This document shows, one piece after another, positions 17,089-26,733 of a stretch of 64,000 nucleotides of DNA. The position numbers and the translations under genes were made by a program. The stretch lies in NCBI RefSeq assembly GCF_003075435.1, contig NZ_QCZJ01000003.1:248001-312000 (forward strand), given 5' to 3'. Position 1 is the first letter of the stretch. Every line of letters starts with the position of its first letter. The stretch is from Terrimonas sp. GTDB lineage: Bacteria > Bacteroidota > Bacteroidia > Chitinophagales > Chitinophagaceae. Below the pieces are notes generated by a model. The model saw only the letters and a program-made list of their open reading frames with translations. It searched no databases and was not told the DNA's origin.

Positions 17089-18696
17089 ATGGCTATAAGA
17101 ATGACCGATGATCAACCTGATCAGCCCGAACAATTTAATGATGGCGGTGGTGGACGAGGCGGCGGTGGTTTGCCAGGCGGCGGGGGAGGCGGCGGCTTGC
17201 TGGCTTTCATACCTTTATTGCTACGCATATTTGGTTTTAAAGGCATTCTTGTAATTGGCGCCCTGGCGCTTGGTGCATATTTTTTTATGGGGAAAGGAGG
17301 GTGCTCTGGTATCCTGAACCAGGTAGGGGATAACAGTGGCGCACTCTCCACCGGTGGTATACTGGATCCCAAACAATTTGGACGGGCCAGTATATACGAA
17401 GCGCTTGAAGCGGATGATGCTAAAAATCCGTTACCCGAGGTGGCTAACCTCCAGAAATTTGCGCCGTTAGTAGGCAACCAGGGCGAGCAGGGCAGTTGTG
17501 TAGCATGGAGCAGCGCATTTGGTGCAAGAACAATTCTTGAAGCTACCCGCACCGGTCAGGATCCGGATCAACTAAAATTCAGTCCGGCATTTTTATATAA
17601 TCAGATTGGGTTAGATGGTTGCCAGGGCTCTTACATTATCCGCGCAATGGAGTATATGACCAAACAAGGCTCCGTGCCTTATGAATTATTTCCATATACC
17701 GACCAGAACTGTACCAGGCAACCGGATAACTCCATGATACAGCAGGCCGCCCAATATAAAATGCGGGGCTTTAACAGGTTGACCAAAGGCGACAATACGG
17801 AAGATTTAGATTTAAGAGCCATCAGGGAAAATCTTTCGCAGGGCGCACCTGTGGTAATAGGTATGATGGTTGGACAAAGCTATATGCAGAATATGCTGGG
17901 TAAAGATGTATGGATTCCTGAACCAGGCGATGCATCCATGATGGGCTTTGGCGGGCATGCACAGTGTGTTGTTGGTTATGATGATAAAAAATATGGCGGT
18001 TCATTCTTAATTATGAATAGCTGGGGACCTGAGTGGGGCAATAATGGCTTTGCATGGGTTCGCTATCCTGATTTTGTTACTTATGTTCGTGAAGCTTACG
18101 GGCTTGAGCCTATGGCAAAACCTAATACGGCTTTAGCCTGCGAAATTGGTTTGGTACAGGTGCGGTACGATGGAAAGAAAACGGTATCGGCAGGCTATAT
18201 TCCGCTGAAAGCTACATCAGGAAATCGTTTTGAAGCTGTTTCGCCGGTGCGCCTGGGAACGAGATTTAAAATGGAGGTAAAGAATAATGCCGAATGCTAT
18301 ATTTATGTTTTCAGCAAGGAAACAGATGGCACAAGCTATGCCTTATTTCCATATCCTAATGCTGATGACCCTACTAAAACAAAGTATTCACCGTTTTGTG
18401 GCATTGCGGGATACAGGCTTTTTCCCAAAGACAAAAGTATGACGCCTGATAGCGTAGGCACTAAAGAAACAATGACGGTAATAGTGAGCAAGCAGCCGCT
18501 CGACTGGTATAATTTAAATAAAACCATCAGCCAGCAACCGCAAACAGATTATGGAACACGGGTTAATAATGCCATCAGATCTAATGCGGTTACGGGTGTA
18601 CGTTATGAAAGCACATCAACTGGTACTATTAAATTTCAAACTGCTGCCACTGATAACCAGGTAGTGGCATGTATTGTAGATTTCAGTAAGCAGTAA
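17089..18696 (+). CDS. Membrane-anchored C1 (papain-like) cysteine peptidase
   Basis: 535 residues. A Gly-rich segment (about 19-36) precedes a hydrophobic anchor (about 37-66), with no classical signal peptide. The papain-type catalytic domain follows: GEQGSCVAWSSAFG places the nucleophile at Cys137, GGHAQCVVGYD places His290, and IMNSWGPEWGNNGF places Asn310. The C-terminal region (about 375-535; NAECYIYVFSKETDGTSYALFPYP) resembles the DUF4384 domain of bacterial surface proteases. It lies between dsbD and a thioredoxin-like gene, so a redox-maintained envelope protease is likely. The poly-Gly start resembles that of YpfJ-type metallopeptidases, which are unrelated in the catalytic part. 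Confidence 0.87.
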   Translation: MAIRMTDDQPDQPEQFNDGGGGRGGGGLPGGGGGGGLLAFIPLLLRIFGFKGILVIGALALGAYFFMGKGGCSGILNQVGDNSGALSTGGILDPKQFGRASIYEALEADDAKNPLPEVANLQKFAPLVGNQGEQGSCVAWSSAFGARTILEATRTGQDPDQLKFSPAFLYNQIGLDGCQGSYIIRAMEYMTKQGSVPYELFPYTDQNCTRQPDNSMIQQAAQYKMRGFNRLTKGDNTEDLDLRAIRENLSQGAPVVIGMMVGQSYMQNMLGKDVWIPEPGDASMMGFGGHAQCVVGYDDKKYGGSFLIMNSWGPEWGNNGFAWVRYPDFVTYVREAYGLEPMAKPNTALACEIGLVQVRYDGKKTVSAGYIPLKATSGNRFEAVSPVRLGTRFKMEVKNNAECYIYVFSKETDGTSYALFPYPNADDPTKTKYSPFCGIAGYRLFPKDKSMTPDSVGTKETMTVIVSKQPLDWYNLNKTISQQPQTDYGTRVNNAIRSNAVTGVRYESTSTGTIKFQTAATDNQVVACIVDFSKQ

Positions 18697-18700
18697 TAAT

Positions 18701-19195
18701 ATGAGAGTATTCATGCTTTGTTTAACAATATTTTTTTCCGGTACACTGTATGCGCAAAATAATGCAGCTAAACCTTTATTATATCGCCCGGAGGAAAATG
18801 CCGCGGCGTCAATAGAAAATGCTGTTAAAAAAGCAAACGCGGAAAATAAGCAGGTGTTCATCCAGGCTGGTGGTAACTGGTGCAGTTGGTGTATTGAATT
18901 TAACCGTTTTACACATGCTGATCCGCAGATTGACTCATTGCTGAAGGCTGATTACATAGTATATCACCTTAACTATAGTAAAGAAAATAAGAATGAAAAA
19001 ATATTTGCACAATACCAATTTCCGCAACGCTTCGGCTTCCCGGTTTTTTTAATACTGAATGATAAAGGAGAGCTGATCCATACCCAGAATTCAGCCTACC
19101 TTGAAGCCGGCAAAAGCTATGATAAAGATAAGGTGCTTGCTTTTTTGAAAGATTGGAACCGTACCGCATTGAATGCAGATACGTATAAAAATTAA
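18701..19195 (+). CDS. Secreted thioredoxin-fold protein (CSWC)
   Basis: 164 residues with a signal peptide (MRVFMLCLTIFFSGTLYAQ) and a thioredoxin-like active site GGNWCSWC (Cys61/Cys64). The cis-Pro region is RFGFPVFLILNDKGE. It resembles the thioredoxin_7/DUF255-like group rather than classic WCGPC thioredoxins. The gene starts 4 bp after the cysteine-peptidase stop and follows dsbD, so it is probably co-transcribed with them and reduced by DsbD in the periplasm. Confidence 0.85.
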   Translation: MRVFMLCLTIFFSGTLYAQNNAAKPLLYRPEENAAASIENAVKKANAENKQVFIQAGGNWCSWCIEFNRFTHADPQIDSLLKADYIVYHLNYSKENKNEKIFAQYQFPQRFGFPVFLILNDKGELIHTQNSAYLEAGKSYDKDKVLAFLKDWNRTALNADTYKN

Positions 19196-19210
19196 TCCAA
19201 CATCAGGCGT

Positions 19211-19687
19211 ATGAATGCATTCATATCAATGGTTAAACATCCTGTTAAGTTCAGGTTATTTCTATTGTCAAAAATCCCGAGTGCTTTTTTCGCCGGGGTA
19301 AGAATAAAATCTATTACGGAAGATAAATGCGTGGTAATCGTACCGTACAAATGGTTTTCCACCAACCCTTTTAAGTCTACTTATTTTGCCTGCCTGGCCA
19401 TGGCTGCTGAAATGAGTACCGGCGCATTAGCATTAGCGCATATTTATAAAAGAAAGCCTTCCGTATCTATGCTGATAGTTGATATGAGTGCTGAATATTA
19501 TAAAAAAGCGACCAACATTACCACCTTTGTTTGTAAAGATGGTATTGCTATACGCGATGCTGTTGAAGAAGCTATAGCCGCTAACGGAACTAACAGTATT
19601 TCCATAAAATCAACAGGTACTAATGAAGCAGGGGAGTTGGTGGCTGAGTTTTCTTTTACATGGAGTTTTAAGGTGAGAAGCAAATAA
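19211..19687 (+). CDS. DUF4442 protein (hot-dog thioesterase-like)
   Basis: 158 residues. The segments VPYKWFSTNPFKSTYFACLAM and MAAEMSTGALALAHIYKR fit DUF4442, a family with the hot-dog fold of acyl-CoA thioesterases. No signal peptide is seen, so it is probably cytoplasmic. It starts 15 bp after the thioredoxin-like gene and is probably the last gene of that run. The substrate is unknown. Confidence 0.85.
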   Translation: MNAFISMVKHPVKFRLFLLSKIPSAFFAGVRIKSITEDKCVVIVPYKWFSTNPFKSTYFACLAMAAEMSTGALALAHIYKRKPSVSMLIVDMSAEYYKKATNITTFVCKDGIAIRDAVEEAIAANGTNSISIKSTGTNEAGELVAEFSFTWSFKVRSK

Positions 19688-19728
19688 TGTTGAAAGTGAA
19701 GGATGGGAGGTGAGAGTGTGTAACCTGC

Positions 19729-19758
19729 AACCTGATTGCTAATTGCTGATAGCTGAGT
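19729..19758. repeat. AGCTGATAGC-type intergenic repeat
   Basis: Contains TTGCTAATTGCTGATAGCTG between the DUF4442 and GH13 genes. It shares the (A/T)GCTGATAGC unit with the elements at 8770-8963, 27133-27165 and 51959-51999. Confidence 0.4.
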
Positions 19759-19775
19759 ACTATAAAATCACTGCT

Positions 19776-21638
19776 ATGAAGAAATTATTGTTTTCTCTTT
19801 TATTTTTTACTGCATTAGCTGCATCGTCCCAGAATATAAAAGTATATCCCTCCAATTGGTGGGTTGGTATGAAAAATCCTACCCTGCAATTGCTCATACA
19901 TTCGCAGGCAGATATCACAGATAGTATAGCCATTAATTACCCCGGTGTTATTGCAAACAAAATATTATTGCTTGAAAATAAACATTACGCTACTATAGAT
20001 ATCACTATTACACCGGATGCAAAACCGGGCATACTACAAATACAATTCATCAAAAAGAAAAAGGTCAACAACCGTGTATCATTTGAACTGTTTGCAAAAA
20101 ACAACGATAATGGTAAAACAAGGGTGCGTGGTGTAAGATCAGAAGATCTGGTATACCTTATTATGCCCGATCGTTTTTCGAATGGAGATACAACTAATGA
20201 TATAATAAAAAGTATGCGTGATGGTGTTTGCGACCGTGGCAATATGTATGCAAGGCACGGTGGCGATTTAAAAGGAATAGAAAGCCACCTGGATTATTTT
20301 ACCGAGCTTGGCGTTACAAGCTTGTGGCTTACGCCGGTTATAGAAAATGATATGCCGCTTACTGATGAGGGTGGAACAAAACGCTCAACTTATCACGGTT
20401 ATGCCTTTACTGATCATTACAATATCGACAAAAGATTTGGCGGCAATAAAGCATATAAAGAACTGGTTGACGCGATGCACAGCAAGGGGTTAAAGATTAT
20501 ACAGGATGCTGTATATAATCATGTTGGTGCGTCACACTGGTCTGCTATTGATCCACCAATGCATGATTGGTTTAATCAATGGCCCACCTACACACAAACT
20601 TCGTATAAAGATCAGCCTATGCTTGATCCATACGCCTCTGCTTTTGATAAGAAACTAAGCAACAAAGGTTGGTTTACCCGCTTTATGCCTGATCTCAACC
20701 AGGAAAATCCTGTCGTATCAAATTTTCTTATCCAGCATGCTATATGGTGTACAGAATTATTTGGGATTGATGGCTGGCGGGTTGATACGTATTTCTACAG
20801 CAATCCAGAATTTCTGAACCGTATTAATAATGCGCTTTTAACAGAGTTCCCTTCATTAACTGTTTTTGGTGAAGCCTGGGTACAAACTGTTACCAACAGC
20901 GCATATTTCTGCGAGAATAATATTGATGTGCCGTTTAAGCATAACCTGCAGGGCGTAACAGATTTCCCGCTATACTTTGCCATGCTGGATGGTGTAAATC
21001 AATCCTTCGGCTGGGCAGAAGGGGTAAATAAACTATATGCCACTTTGGTGCAGGATATATTGTACAAAGATCCATACCGCAATGCCATTTTTTTAGACAA
21101 TCATGATCTCGACAGAATATATTCCGTAGTTGGGGAAGATGATAATAAATTAAAAACGGCTATAACATGGCTGCTTACATTGCGGGGTATTCCACAATTA
21201 TATTACGGCACAGAAATACTGATGAAGAATTTCAAAAATCCATCAGATGCGAAAGTTCGGGAAGATTTCCCCGGTGGATGGAAAACAGATACAGTAAATA
21301 AATTTACAGCTGCAGGAAGAACCGAAAAAGAGAATGATATATTCAACTACATTAAAAAGCTTGCGTATTACCGGAAGAGCTCCTCTGCTTTAACCACCGG
21401 CAAGCTGATGCAGTTTGTTCCGGCAGATGGAGTGTATGTTTATTTCAGGTATGATGATAAGCAGACTGTTGCTGTTCTATCCAACACCAATAAACAAGCT
21501 GCATCAATAGATGCCACACGTTTTGAAGAAAGACTGGCAGGTTTTGAAAGTGCAAGGAATATTATAACCGGCGAAGAAATTCATTCCATGCTGTTCTCTG
21601 TTCCTGCAAATACTACCTGGGTGCTGGAATTACAGTAG
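19776..21638 (+). CDS. GH13 alpha-amylase/cyclomaltodextrinase-type enzyme
   Basis: 620 residues from the ATG at 19776, which gives a signal peptide (MKKLLFSLLFFTALAASSQ). The N-terminal beta domain (VYPSNWWVGMKNPTLQLLIH) matches the cyclomaltodextrinase N-domain. The (beta/alpha)8 GH13 core has the nucleophile Asp337 (GWRVDTYFY), acid/base Glu366 (VFGEAWVQ) and transition-state Asp444 (FLDNHDLDR), followed by a C-terminal beta domain. It should hydrolyse alpha-1,4-glucans or cyclodextrins in the periplasm or at the cell surface. No SusC/D genes are nearby, so it is not in a standard starch locus. Confidence 0.92.
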   Translation: MKKLLFSLLFFTALAASSQNIKVYPSNWWVGMKNPTLQLLIHSQADITDSIAINYPGVIANKILLLENKHYATIDITITPDAKPGILQIQFIKKKKVNNRVSFELFAKNNDNGKTRVRGVRSEDLVYLIMPDRFSNGDTTNDIIKSMRDGVCDRGNMYARHGGDLKGIESHLDYFTELGVTSLWLTPVIENDMPLTDEGGTKRSTYHGYAFTDHYNIDKRFGGNKAYKELVDAMHSKGLKIIQDAVYNHVGASHWSAIDPPMHDWFNQWPTYTQTSYKDQPMLDPYASAFDKKLSNKGWFTRFMPDLNQENPVVSNFLIQHAIWCTELFGIDGWRVDTYFYSNPEFLNRINNALLTEFPSLTVFGEAWVQTVTNSAYFCENNIDVPFKHNLQGVTDFPLYFAMLDGVNQSFGWAEGVNKLYATLVQDILYKDPYRNAIFLDNHDLDRIYSVVGEDDNKLKTAITWLLTLRGIPQLYYGTEILMKNFKNPSDAKVREDFPGGWKTDTVNKFTAAGRTEKENDIFNYIKKLAYYRKSSSALTTGKLMQFVPADGVYVYFRYDDKQTVAVLSNTNKQAASIDATRFEERLAGFESARNIITGEEIHSMLFSVPANTTWVLELQ

Positions 21639-21688
21639 GATAATGACCGGCGGTAAAGAAATCCGTAACTGAGCGTATGCTTATTACA

Positions 21689-22792
21689 TTAGTGTGCCGG
21701 AAGTTTGAATCTTTTGAATAATTTGTCAATCATTAACTGCAACCGTTTACCCAAATGCTGGTATACCCAGTGCCAATCAATAAGTAAAAAGCATAATAGT
21801 TGAAAACTGAGAAAAGGAAGGTTCATCAGGAAGCCAATAGACCTGTGCATAATTATCGCACCAATAAGATAAATTACCCTGCTCCATCCTTCAAACAATA
21901 ATAAAAATCCAAGCAACTCAAAAATTACGACACTTGCAGCAATGAACATCATAAGTTTTGGACTTGCGGCTAGAGCATTTCCGGTACTTCTCCAGAAAGG
22001 GCTTTGCTGCCGGTTTCCGTATGAATAACTATAAATTCCAAAACCATCTTTCCATTTTTCTTCTTCCTTAACGTTTGGCGGGCTGATAAACATTGGTTTT
22101 TCTCCCGGGGTAAAAGGGCTGGCGCTTCCATCAAGATAATAAGTAAGTGTTTGCCCATCTAACCATGCAAGTCCTCCCCACCGGATTTTTGAAAGCCCGG
22201 AAGTGAAATATGTGCATGCGGCAAGTATAAGAATAAGCTTGTATCCCCAAACATATTCGGGATTGCCTATCATCGCCTCGAGGAATGATGTATTACTATA
22301 TTTTGCTTTATTCCTTTTCCAGGAAATAAACCGGTCAACAGAAAAATTACCTGTACCCGGTATGAATGTCATAACTAACAATACCAACCCGGTAAGTGTA
22401 TATTCATGATCAAAAACACCCCTTGCGGCCTGTATATCGATAATGTATAACAACATTATGCTGAAAATAAAAACTGAAACTCTTGTAAAGATGCCCAGCA
22501 TGGCAAAAAAACCAGCAGTATAAAATGCAATCACAAAAAGAGACAGATATTCTTTTTGTATTGGAAATGGAAGATGAAACAGTCCGATTAAAGTACTGGG
22601 AAGGTGTAATGCATCTCTAACCGGGTCAATAGAGACAAATACGTCCAGGAACCTGTAATTCCTGAATACCTGAAGCATACAGAGCGCAATTAGCAATAAC
22701 CGGATTAAACCAATATTGGGATACCTGGATTTTGAAAAAAAATATCGTTCAAAAAAATTACTTTTTTGCTGACTTATTGTATTCACTTCCAT
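21689..22792 (-). CDS. HTTM-type multi-pass membrane protein
   Basis: 367 residues with about 8-9 membrane segments. The pattern (RLLLIALCMLQVFRNYRFLD; GVFDHEYTLTGLVLLVMTFIPG; ACTYFTSGLSKIRWGGLAWLDG) fits the HTTM domain, related to the membrane part of vitamin K-dependent gamma-carboxylase. Biochemical function in bacteria is unknown. Its ATG overlaps by 10 bp the stop of the small gene 22783-23274, so the two are probably co-translated and act together. A DoxX-like assignment is the alternative but fits less well. Confidence 0.7.
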   Translation of the reverse strand: MEVNTISQQKSNFFERYFFSKSRYPNIGLIRLLLIALCMLQVFRNYRFLDVFVSIDPVRDALHLPSTLIGLFHLPFPIQKEYLSLFVIAFYTAGFFAMLGIFTRVSVFIFSIMLLYIIDIQAARGVFDHEYTLTGLVLLVMTFIPGTGNFSVDRFISWKRNKAKYSNTSFLEAMIGNPEYVWGYKLILILAACTYFTSGLSKIRWGGLAWLDGQTLTYYLDGSASPFTPGEKPMFISPPNVKEEEKWKDGFGIYSYSYGNRQQSPFWRSTGNALAASPKLMMFIAASVVIFELLGFLLLFEGWSRVIYLIGAIIMHRSIGFLMNLPFLSFQLLCFLLIDWHWVYQHLGKRLQLMIDKLFKRFKLPAH

Positions 22793-23274
22793 GTGTGTAT
22801 AAAATTATGATTGGTGATATCATAATAGCCTATAGTATGCTTTTGCTTAAATTCACCATTCCTGTTGTAATTATATACGTCCAAACGGATTTTGCTTGTA
22901 GTATCTTGGTTGTGAGACTGGAAATAAGCTGTAAAAAAACGACTCATTCTGTTTTCAAACATTTCCTTATTATCATTTTTTATATAGCCAAAAGGGGATA
23001 TTTTTTCTACAGAAACATATACATTGTTAAAGAAGTATCTTTTTATAGCGATCTTAGAAAAAAAGCCACCATAACTGTCAGGATATATTTCCTGTTCAGA
23101 AGTATCCTTTACCAAAAAATATTTAAAATCGTAAAAGTTCGTTTCTTTTCCAATATAATGCCCAAACATAGGAGCCTGCGAAAAGGGAAATGATTCTCTT
23201 CCGATAATTATATAATAAAGTGACGGGATTACAAAGGCACTGATAACCAGTATTGCGTAAATTCTTGATTTCAT
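22783..23274 (-). CDS. Single-pass membrane protein, partner of HTTM gene
   Basis: 163 residues from the ATG at 23274 (MKSRIYAILVISAFVIPS, a membrane anchor or signal); an in-frame ATG at 23307 adds 11 basic residues. The conserved-looking block FPFSQAPMFGHYIGKETNFYD follows the anchor, and the rest is a soluble, beta-rich, probably periplasmic domain. I do not recognise a named family. The overlap with the HTTM gene points to a two-component complex. Confidence 0.7.
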   Translation of the reverse strand: MKSRIYAILVISAFVIPSLYYIIIGRESFPFSQAPMFGHYIGKETNFYDFKYFLVKDTSEQEIYPDSYGGFFSKIAIKRYFFNNVYVSVEKISPFGYIKNDNKEMFENRMSRFFTAYFQSHNQDTTSKIRLDVYNYNRNGEFKQKHTIGYYDITNHNFIHTWK

Positions 23275-23496
23275 AAAGCGTCCAGGGCGTTTCCTGTTCA
23301 GGAACAAATGTAAAATAATATAAATATTGAATGCCAGGTAATTTTGTTTCTTAATTTTGATCTGGTATTAATTGCCATCGATCAAAAAATCTTCATTCCT
23401 GAATGATTATACTGGTGGACAGTCTTCAAAAAATCAAATATTTTTTGAAGGTATTTTGTAAAAGCAAAACTTATTTTCTCCCTTATCTTTATTCTA

Positions 23497-25989
23497 ATGG
23501 ACGAAGGTTTATTTGATACTGGCGCATTAAGAAAAGCAACCGGTAATTTGTATGCAGATATAATATTACCGCTTGCCTTGCCGCATACGTTTACATGGGA
23601 GATACCGCCTCACCTGGCAGATAAAGCTAAACCCGGCTGCAGGGCCGAGGTTATTTTTGGCAGGAATAAAAAATACGCAGGTCTGATTAAAAATCTCCAT
23701 CACAATAAACCACACGCTTTTGACCCGAAATTTATACTGAATATACTTGATGCAGACCCGGTGATATATCCCCAGCAACTGGAGTTGTGGAAATGGATAG
23801 CGGATTATTATATGTGCAGTGAGGGAGAAGTGATGGCCGCCGCTTTACCTTCTTATTTTAAGCTCAGCAGCGAAACAATACTTGTTTATAACGAGGAGTA
23901 TGGAGATAATTTCTCTTATCTTGATGATGAAGAATATATTGTAGGCGAAGCATTATTGATTAAACGTGAGCTAAAGCTTACCGAAGTACAACAGCTTTTA
24001 GATTCATCACATGTGTATCCTGTGGTAAAAAGATTGATTGAAAAAAGGCTCTGTTTTGTTTGGGAGGCATTAAAGGAAGCGTACGTTCCTAAAAAGGAAA
24101 CATATGTTATACTCAACCCGGAATATGGAGATGAAGCAAAGCTTGCTGAGCTTATGAATAACTGGAGCAGGGCTCCCAGGCAGTTAGAATTACTACTGGG
24201 CTACCTGCACTTTGCAAAAACAGAAGGGGAGGTTACGAAACCGGCACTCCTAAAAAAATCAGGAGCCAGTGATGCGCAGTTGAAAGGATTGGTTGATAAG
24301 AATGTATTGAGATTGGAAAGGAGAAATGTAGACCGGCTACAGTATTTGCCGCAGAATATTACTATTGATTTTGAGTTATCACCTGCACAACAGGAGGCGC
24401 TTAGCACTGTTGAACAAAGTTTTGCTGAAAAATCCGTTTGTTTATTGCATGGTGTTACCTCAAGCGGTAAAACAAGAATATATATCAAGCTTATTGAAAA
24501 ATATATCAAAGCCGGGCAGCAGGTGTTGTTTTTATTGCCGGAAATTGCTTTAACATCACAGGTGATCCGCAGGCTGCAAAAACATTTTGGAGGTTATATC
24601 GGCATCTACCATAGTAAGTTTAGCCAGAATGAGCGCATTGAAATATGGAATAAAATCAAGAGCGGAGAACTGAAAGCTGTGTTAGGTGCCAGATCTTCTT
24701 TATTTCTCCCTTTTTCAAAGCTGGGCTTAATTATTATTGATGAAGAGCATGATGCATCATTCAAACAATATGATCCTGCTCCGCGTTATCATGCAAGAGA
24801 CAGTGCCATATATTACGCAAGGCTATTCAATGCAAAAGTATTATTGGGTAGCGCATCTCCTTCAGTAGAAAGCTATTTTAATGCGGAACAGGGAAAGTAT
24901 GGTTTAGCGGAGTTAACAGAAAGGTACGGCGGCGTTAAAATGCCGGAGATAGATATTATTGATATTAAACAGATACTGGTAAAAAGTAAAGAAAAGGTAA
25001 TTATTTCTCCTCAGCTTAAAGCAGCTATTGAGTTAGCGATAGAACAAAACAAACAGGTAATATTATTTCAAAACAGGAGAGGATATTCTCCTTACCAGGT
25101 TTGTGCAACATGCGGATGGATTCCACAGTGCAAAAATTGTGATGTTAGCTTAACCTATCATAAGCTGAGCAATAAGCTGGTTTGTCATTATTGCGGTTCA
25201 ACGTATCCTTATGTTACTGTTTGTGGTGCTTGCGGCAATCATCATTTTATACAAAGAAATTTTGGTACTGAAAAAATAGAGGAGCATCTCGACGAAATTT
25301 TTCCTAAAGTAAAAATAGCGAGAATGGATATTGACAGTGTGCGGGGAAAACATGCGCATGATAGTTTGATTCAGTTATTTGAACAGAGAAGAATTGATAT
25401 CCTGGTTGGAACGCAGATGGTTGTTAAAGGGCTTGACTTTGAACATGTAAGCCTGGTGGGGATACTAGATGCGGATAGTATCTTAAACTTTGCCGACTTC
25501 AGGGTGAATGAAAGAGCATTTCAGCTGATGGAACAGGTGAGCGGCCGCGCAGGCAGAAAAGATACTACCGGTAAGGTACTGATACAGGTTGCTAATACCA
25601 AACACCCGGTCCTGCATTTTGTAAAGATGCACGATTATCATTCCTTTTTTGCCGCAGAAATTGAGGCGAGAAAAAACTTTTTTTATCCTCCCTATTCAAG
25701 AGTCATAAAAGTTGAATTCAGACATAAGCAAAAAGAAATTGTAACTGAAGCTTCATGGTTTTGGGGAAACCGGCTAAAACAGTCATTCGATAAATACATG
25801 GTTGGACCCGCAGAGCCGGTAATCAATCGTATACGCAACCAGTATATCATGGAAATATTATTGAAACTCCCTAAAGACGGAGCTTTGATATATCGATGCA
25901 AGGCAGCTATCCGTAATGCTACAGTTGAAGTACACCAGCATAAGCTGTTCAGGTCTGTAATAGTAGTACCGGATGTTGATGCATTGTAA
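23497..25989 (+). CDS. priA: Primosomal protein N' (PriA replication-restart helicase)
   Basis: 830 residues, full length. The N-terminal 3'-DNA-binding domain (ADIILPLALPHTFTWEIP) is followed by the helicase core with Walker A GVTSSGKT at 319-326 and an IIDEEHDASFKQ Walker B. The zinc-binding module has paired cysteines (CATCGWIPQCKNC, CHYCG, CGACG), and motif VI is EQVSGRAGR. PriA reloads the replicative helicase at stalled forks. The ecsC gene starts 8 bp downstream on the same strand. Confidence 0.96.
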   Translation: MDEGLFDTGALRKATGNLYADIILPLALPHTFTWEIPPHLADKAKPGCRAEVIFGRNKKYAGLIKNLHHNKPHAFDPKFILNILDADPVIYPQQLELWKWIADYYMCSEGEVMAAALPSYFKLSSETILVYNEEYGDNFSYLDDEEYIVGEALLIKRELKLTEVQQLLDSSHVYPVVKRLIEKRLCFVWEALKEAYVPKKETYVILNPEYGDEAKLAELMNNWSRAPRQLELLLGYLHFAKTEGEVTKPALLKKSGASDAQLKGLVDKNVLRLERRNVDRLQYLPQNITIDFELSPAQQEALSTVEQSFAEKSVCLLHGVTSSGKTRIYIKLIEKYIKAGQQVLFLLPEIALTSQVIRRLQKHFGGYIGIYHSKFSQNERIEIWNKIKSGELKAVLGARSSLFLPFSKLGLIIIDEEHDASFKQYDPAPRYHARDSAIYYARLFNAKVLLGSASPSVESYFNAEQGKYGLAELTERYGGVKMPEIDIIDIKQILVKSKEKVIISPQLKAAIELAIEQNKQVILFQNRRGYSPYQVCATCGWIPQCKNCDVSLTYHKLSNKLVCHYCGSTYPYVTVCGACGNHHFIQRNFGTEKIEEHLDEIFPKVKIARMDIDSVRGKHAHDSLIQLFEQRRIDILVGTQMVVKGLDFEHVSLVGILDADSILNFADFRVNERAFQLMEQVSGRAGRKDTTGKVLIQVANTKHPVLHFVKMHDYHSFFAAEIEARKNFFYPPYSRVIKVEFRHKQKEIVTEASWFWGNRLKQSFDKYMVGPAEPVINRIRNQYIMEILLKLPKDGALIYRCKAAIRNATVEVHQHKLFRSVIVVPDVDAL

Positions 25990-25997
25990 TAAAAGCT

Positions 25998-26729
25998 ATG
26001 AGTAAGTATACCGCTCAAATTAGTGAAGTATTGAAAGACTGGAGGCATGATATGCTTCGCGATCCTTCATTATTCGATAAATTATCGAGGCGGGTACAAA
26101 CAAGCATTAATAAGGTTATTCCCGAAAAAGTTCATCAGGCAATAACTGCTGCCATTAAGCAAATGGTCAGAGGTGTTTTGTTTGGGGCTGAATTTACAAC
26201 AGGCAAATTCGATAAAAATATTTCACTGCAGGTAAGAGATGCACTTGCTAAAGAGAAAATAGATTTTTATAAAAAAACTGCGGCTGCAGAAGGCGGAATT
26301 ACAGGCGCCGGAGGAATCTTATTAGGTCTTGCAGATTTTCCGCTGCTCCTCGGAATAAAAATGAAGCTGCTTTTTGAGCTTGCATCAGTATATGGCATTG
26401 ATATAAAAAACTATAAAGAAAGAGTGTACATACTGTACATTTTTCAATTAGCCTTTTCAAGCCCGCAGCATAGAAGGAAGATATTTCTTCAAATGAATAA
26501 TTGGGAGCAGTTTCAAAAAAATCTTCCGGAAGATATTCATGAATTTGACTGGAGAACTTTTCAGCAGGAATACAGGGATTATATTGATCTTGCAAAAATG
26601 GCCCAGCTTGTTCCTGTAATCGGCGCACCGGTAGGGGCAATTGTAAATTACAGGCTTATCAATAAATTGGGTAAAACCGCTATGAATGCTTACCGTTTGC
26701 GGGAAATAGAGAAAAGTTTAAAAAACTGA
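25998..26729 (+). CDS. EcsC family protein
   Basis: 243 residues. The glycine-rich hydrophobic hairpin AAAEGGITGAGGILLGLADFPLLLGIKMKLL is the hallmark of the EcsC family, and a second such segment (LVPVIGAPVGAIVNYRLINKLG) is near the C-terminus. EcsC was first described in a Bacillus ABC-transporter operon, but no ABC genes are nearby and the molecular role is unknown; membrane association is likely. It is 8 bp from priA and ends 4 bp from the converging clpS stop. Confidence 0.87.
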   Translation: MSKYTAQISEVLKDWRHDMLRDPSLFDKLSRRVQTSINKVIPEKVHQAITAAIKQMVRGVLFGAEFTTGKFDKNISLQVRDALAKEKIDFYKKTAAAEGGITGAGGILLGLADFPLLLGIKMKLLFELASVYGIDIKNYKERVYILYIFQLAFSSPQHRRKIFLQMNNWEQFQKNLPEDIHEFDWRTFQQEYRDYIDLAKMAQLVPVIGAPVGAIVNYRLINKLGKTAMNAYRLREIEKSLKN

Positions 26730-26733
26730 AGAT

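Noticed and set aside
19776-21638. Possible starch-utilisation locus around GH13
   Set aside because: No SusC, SusD, SusE/F or regulator adjoins it; neighbours are unrelated.
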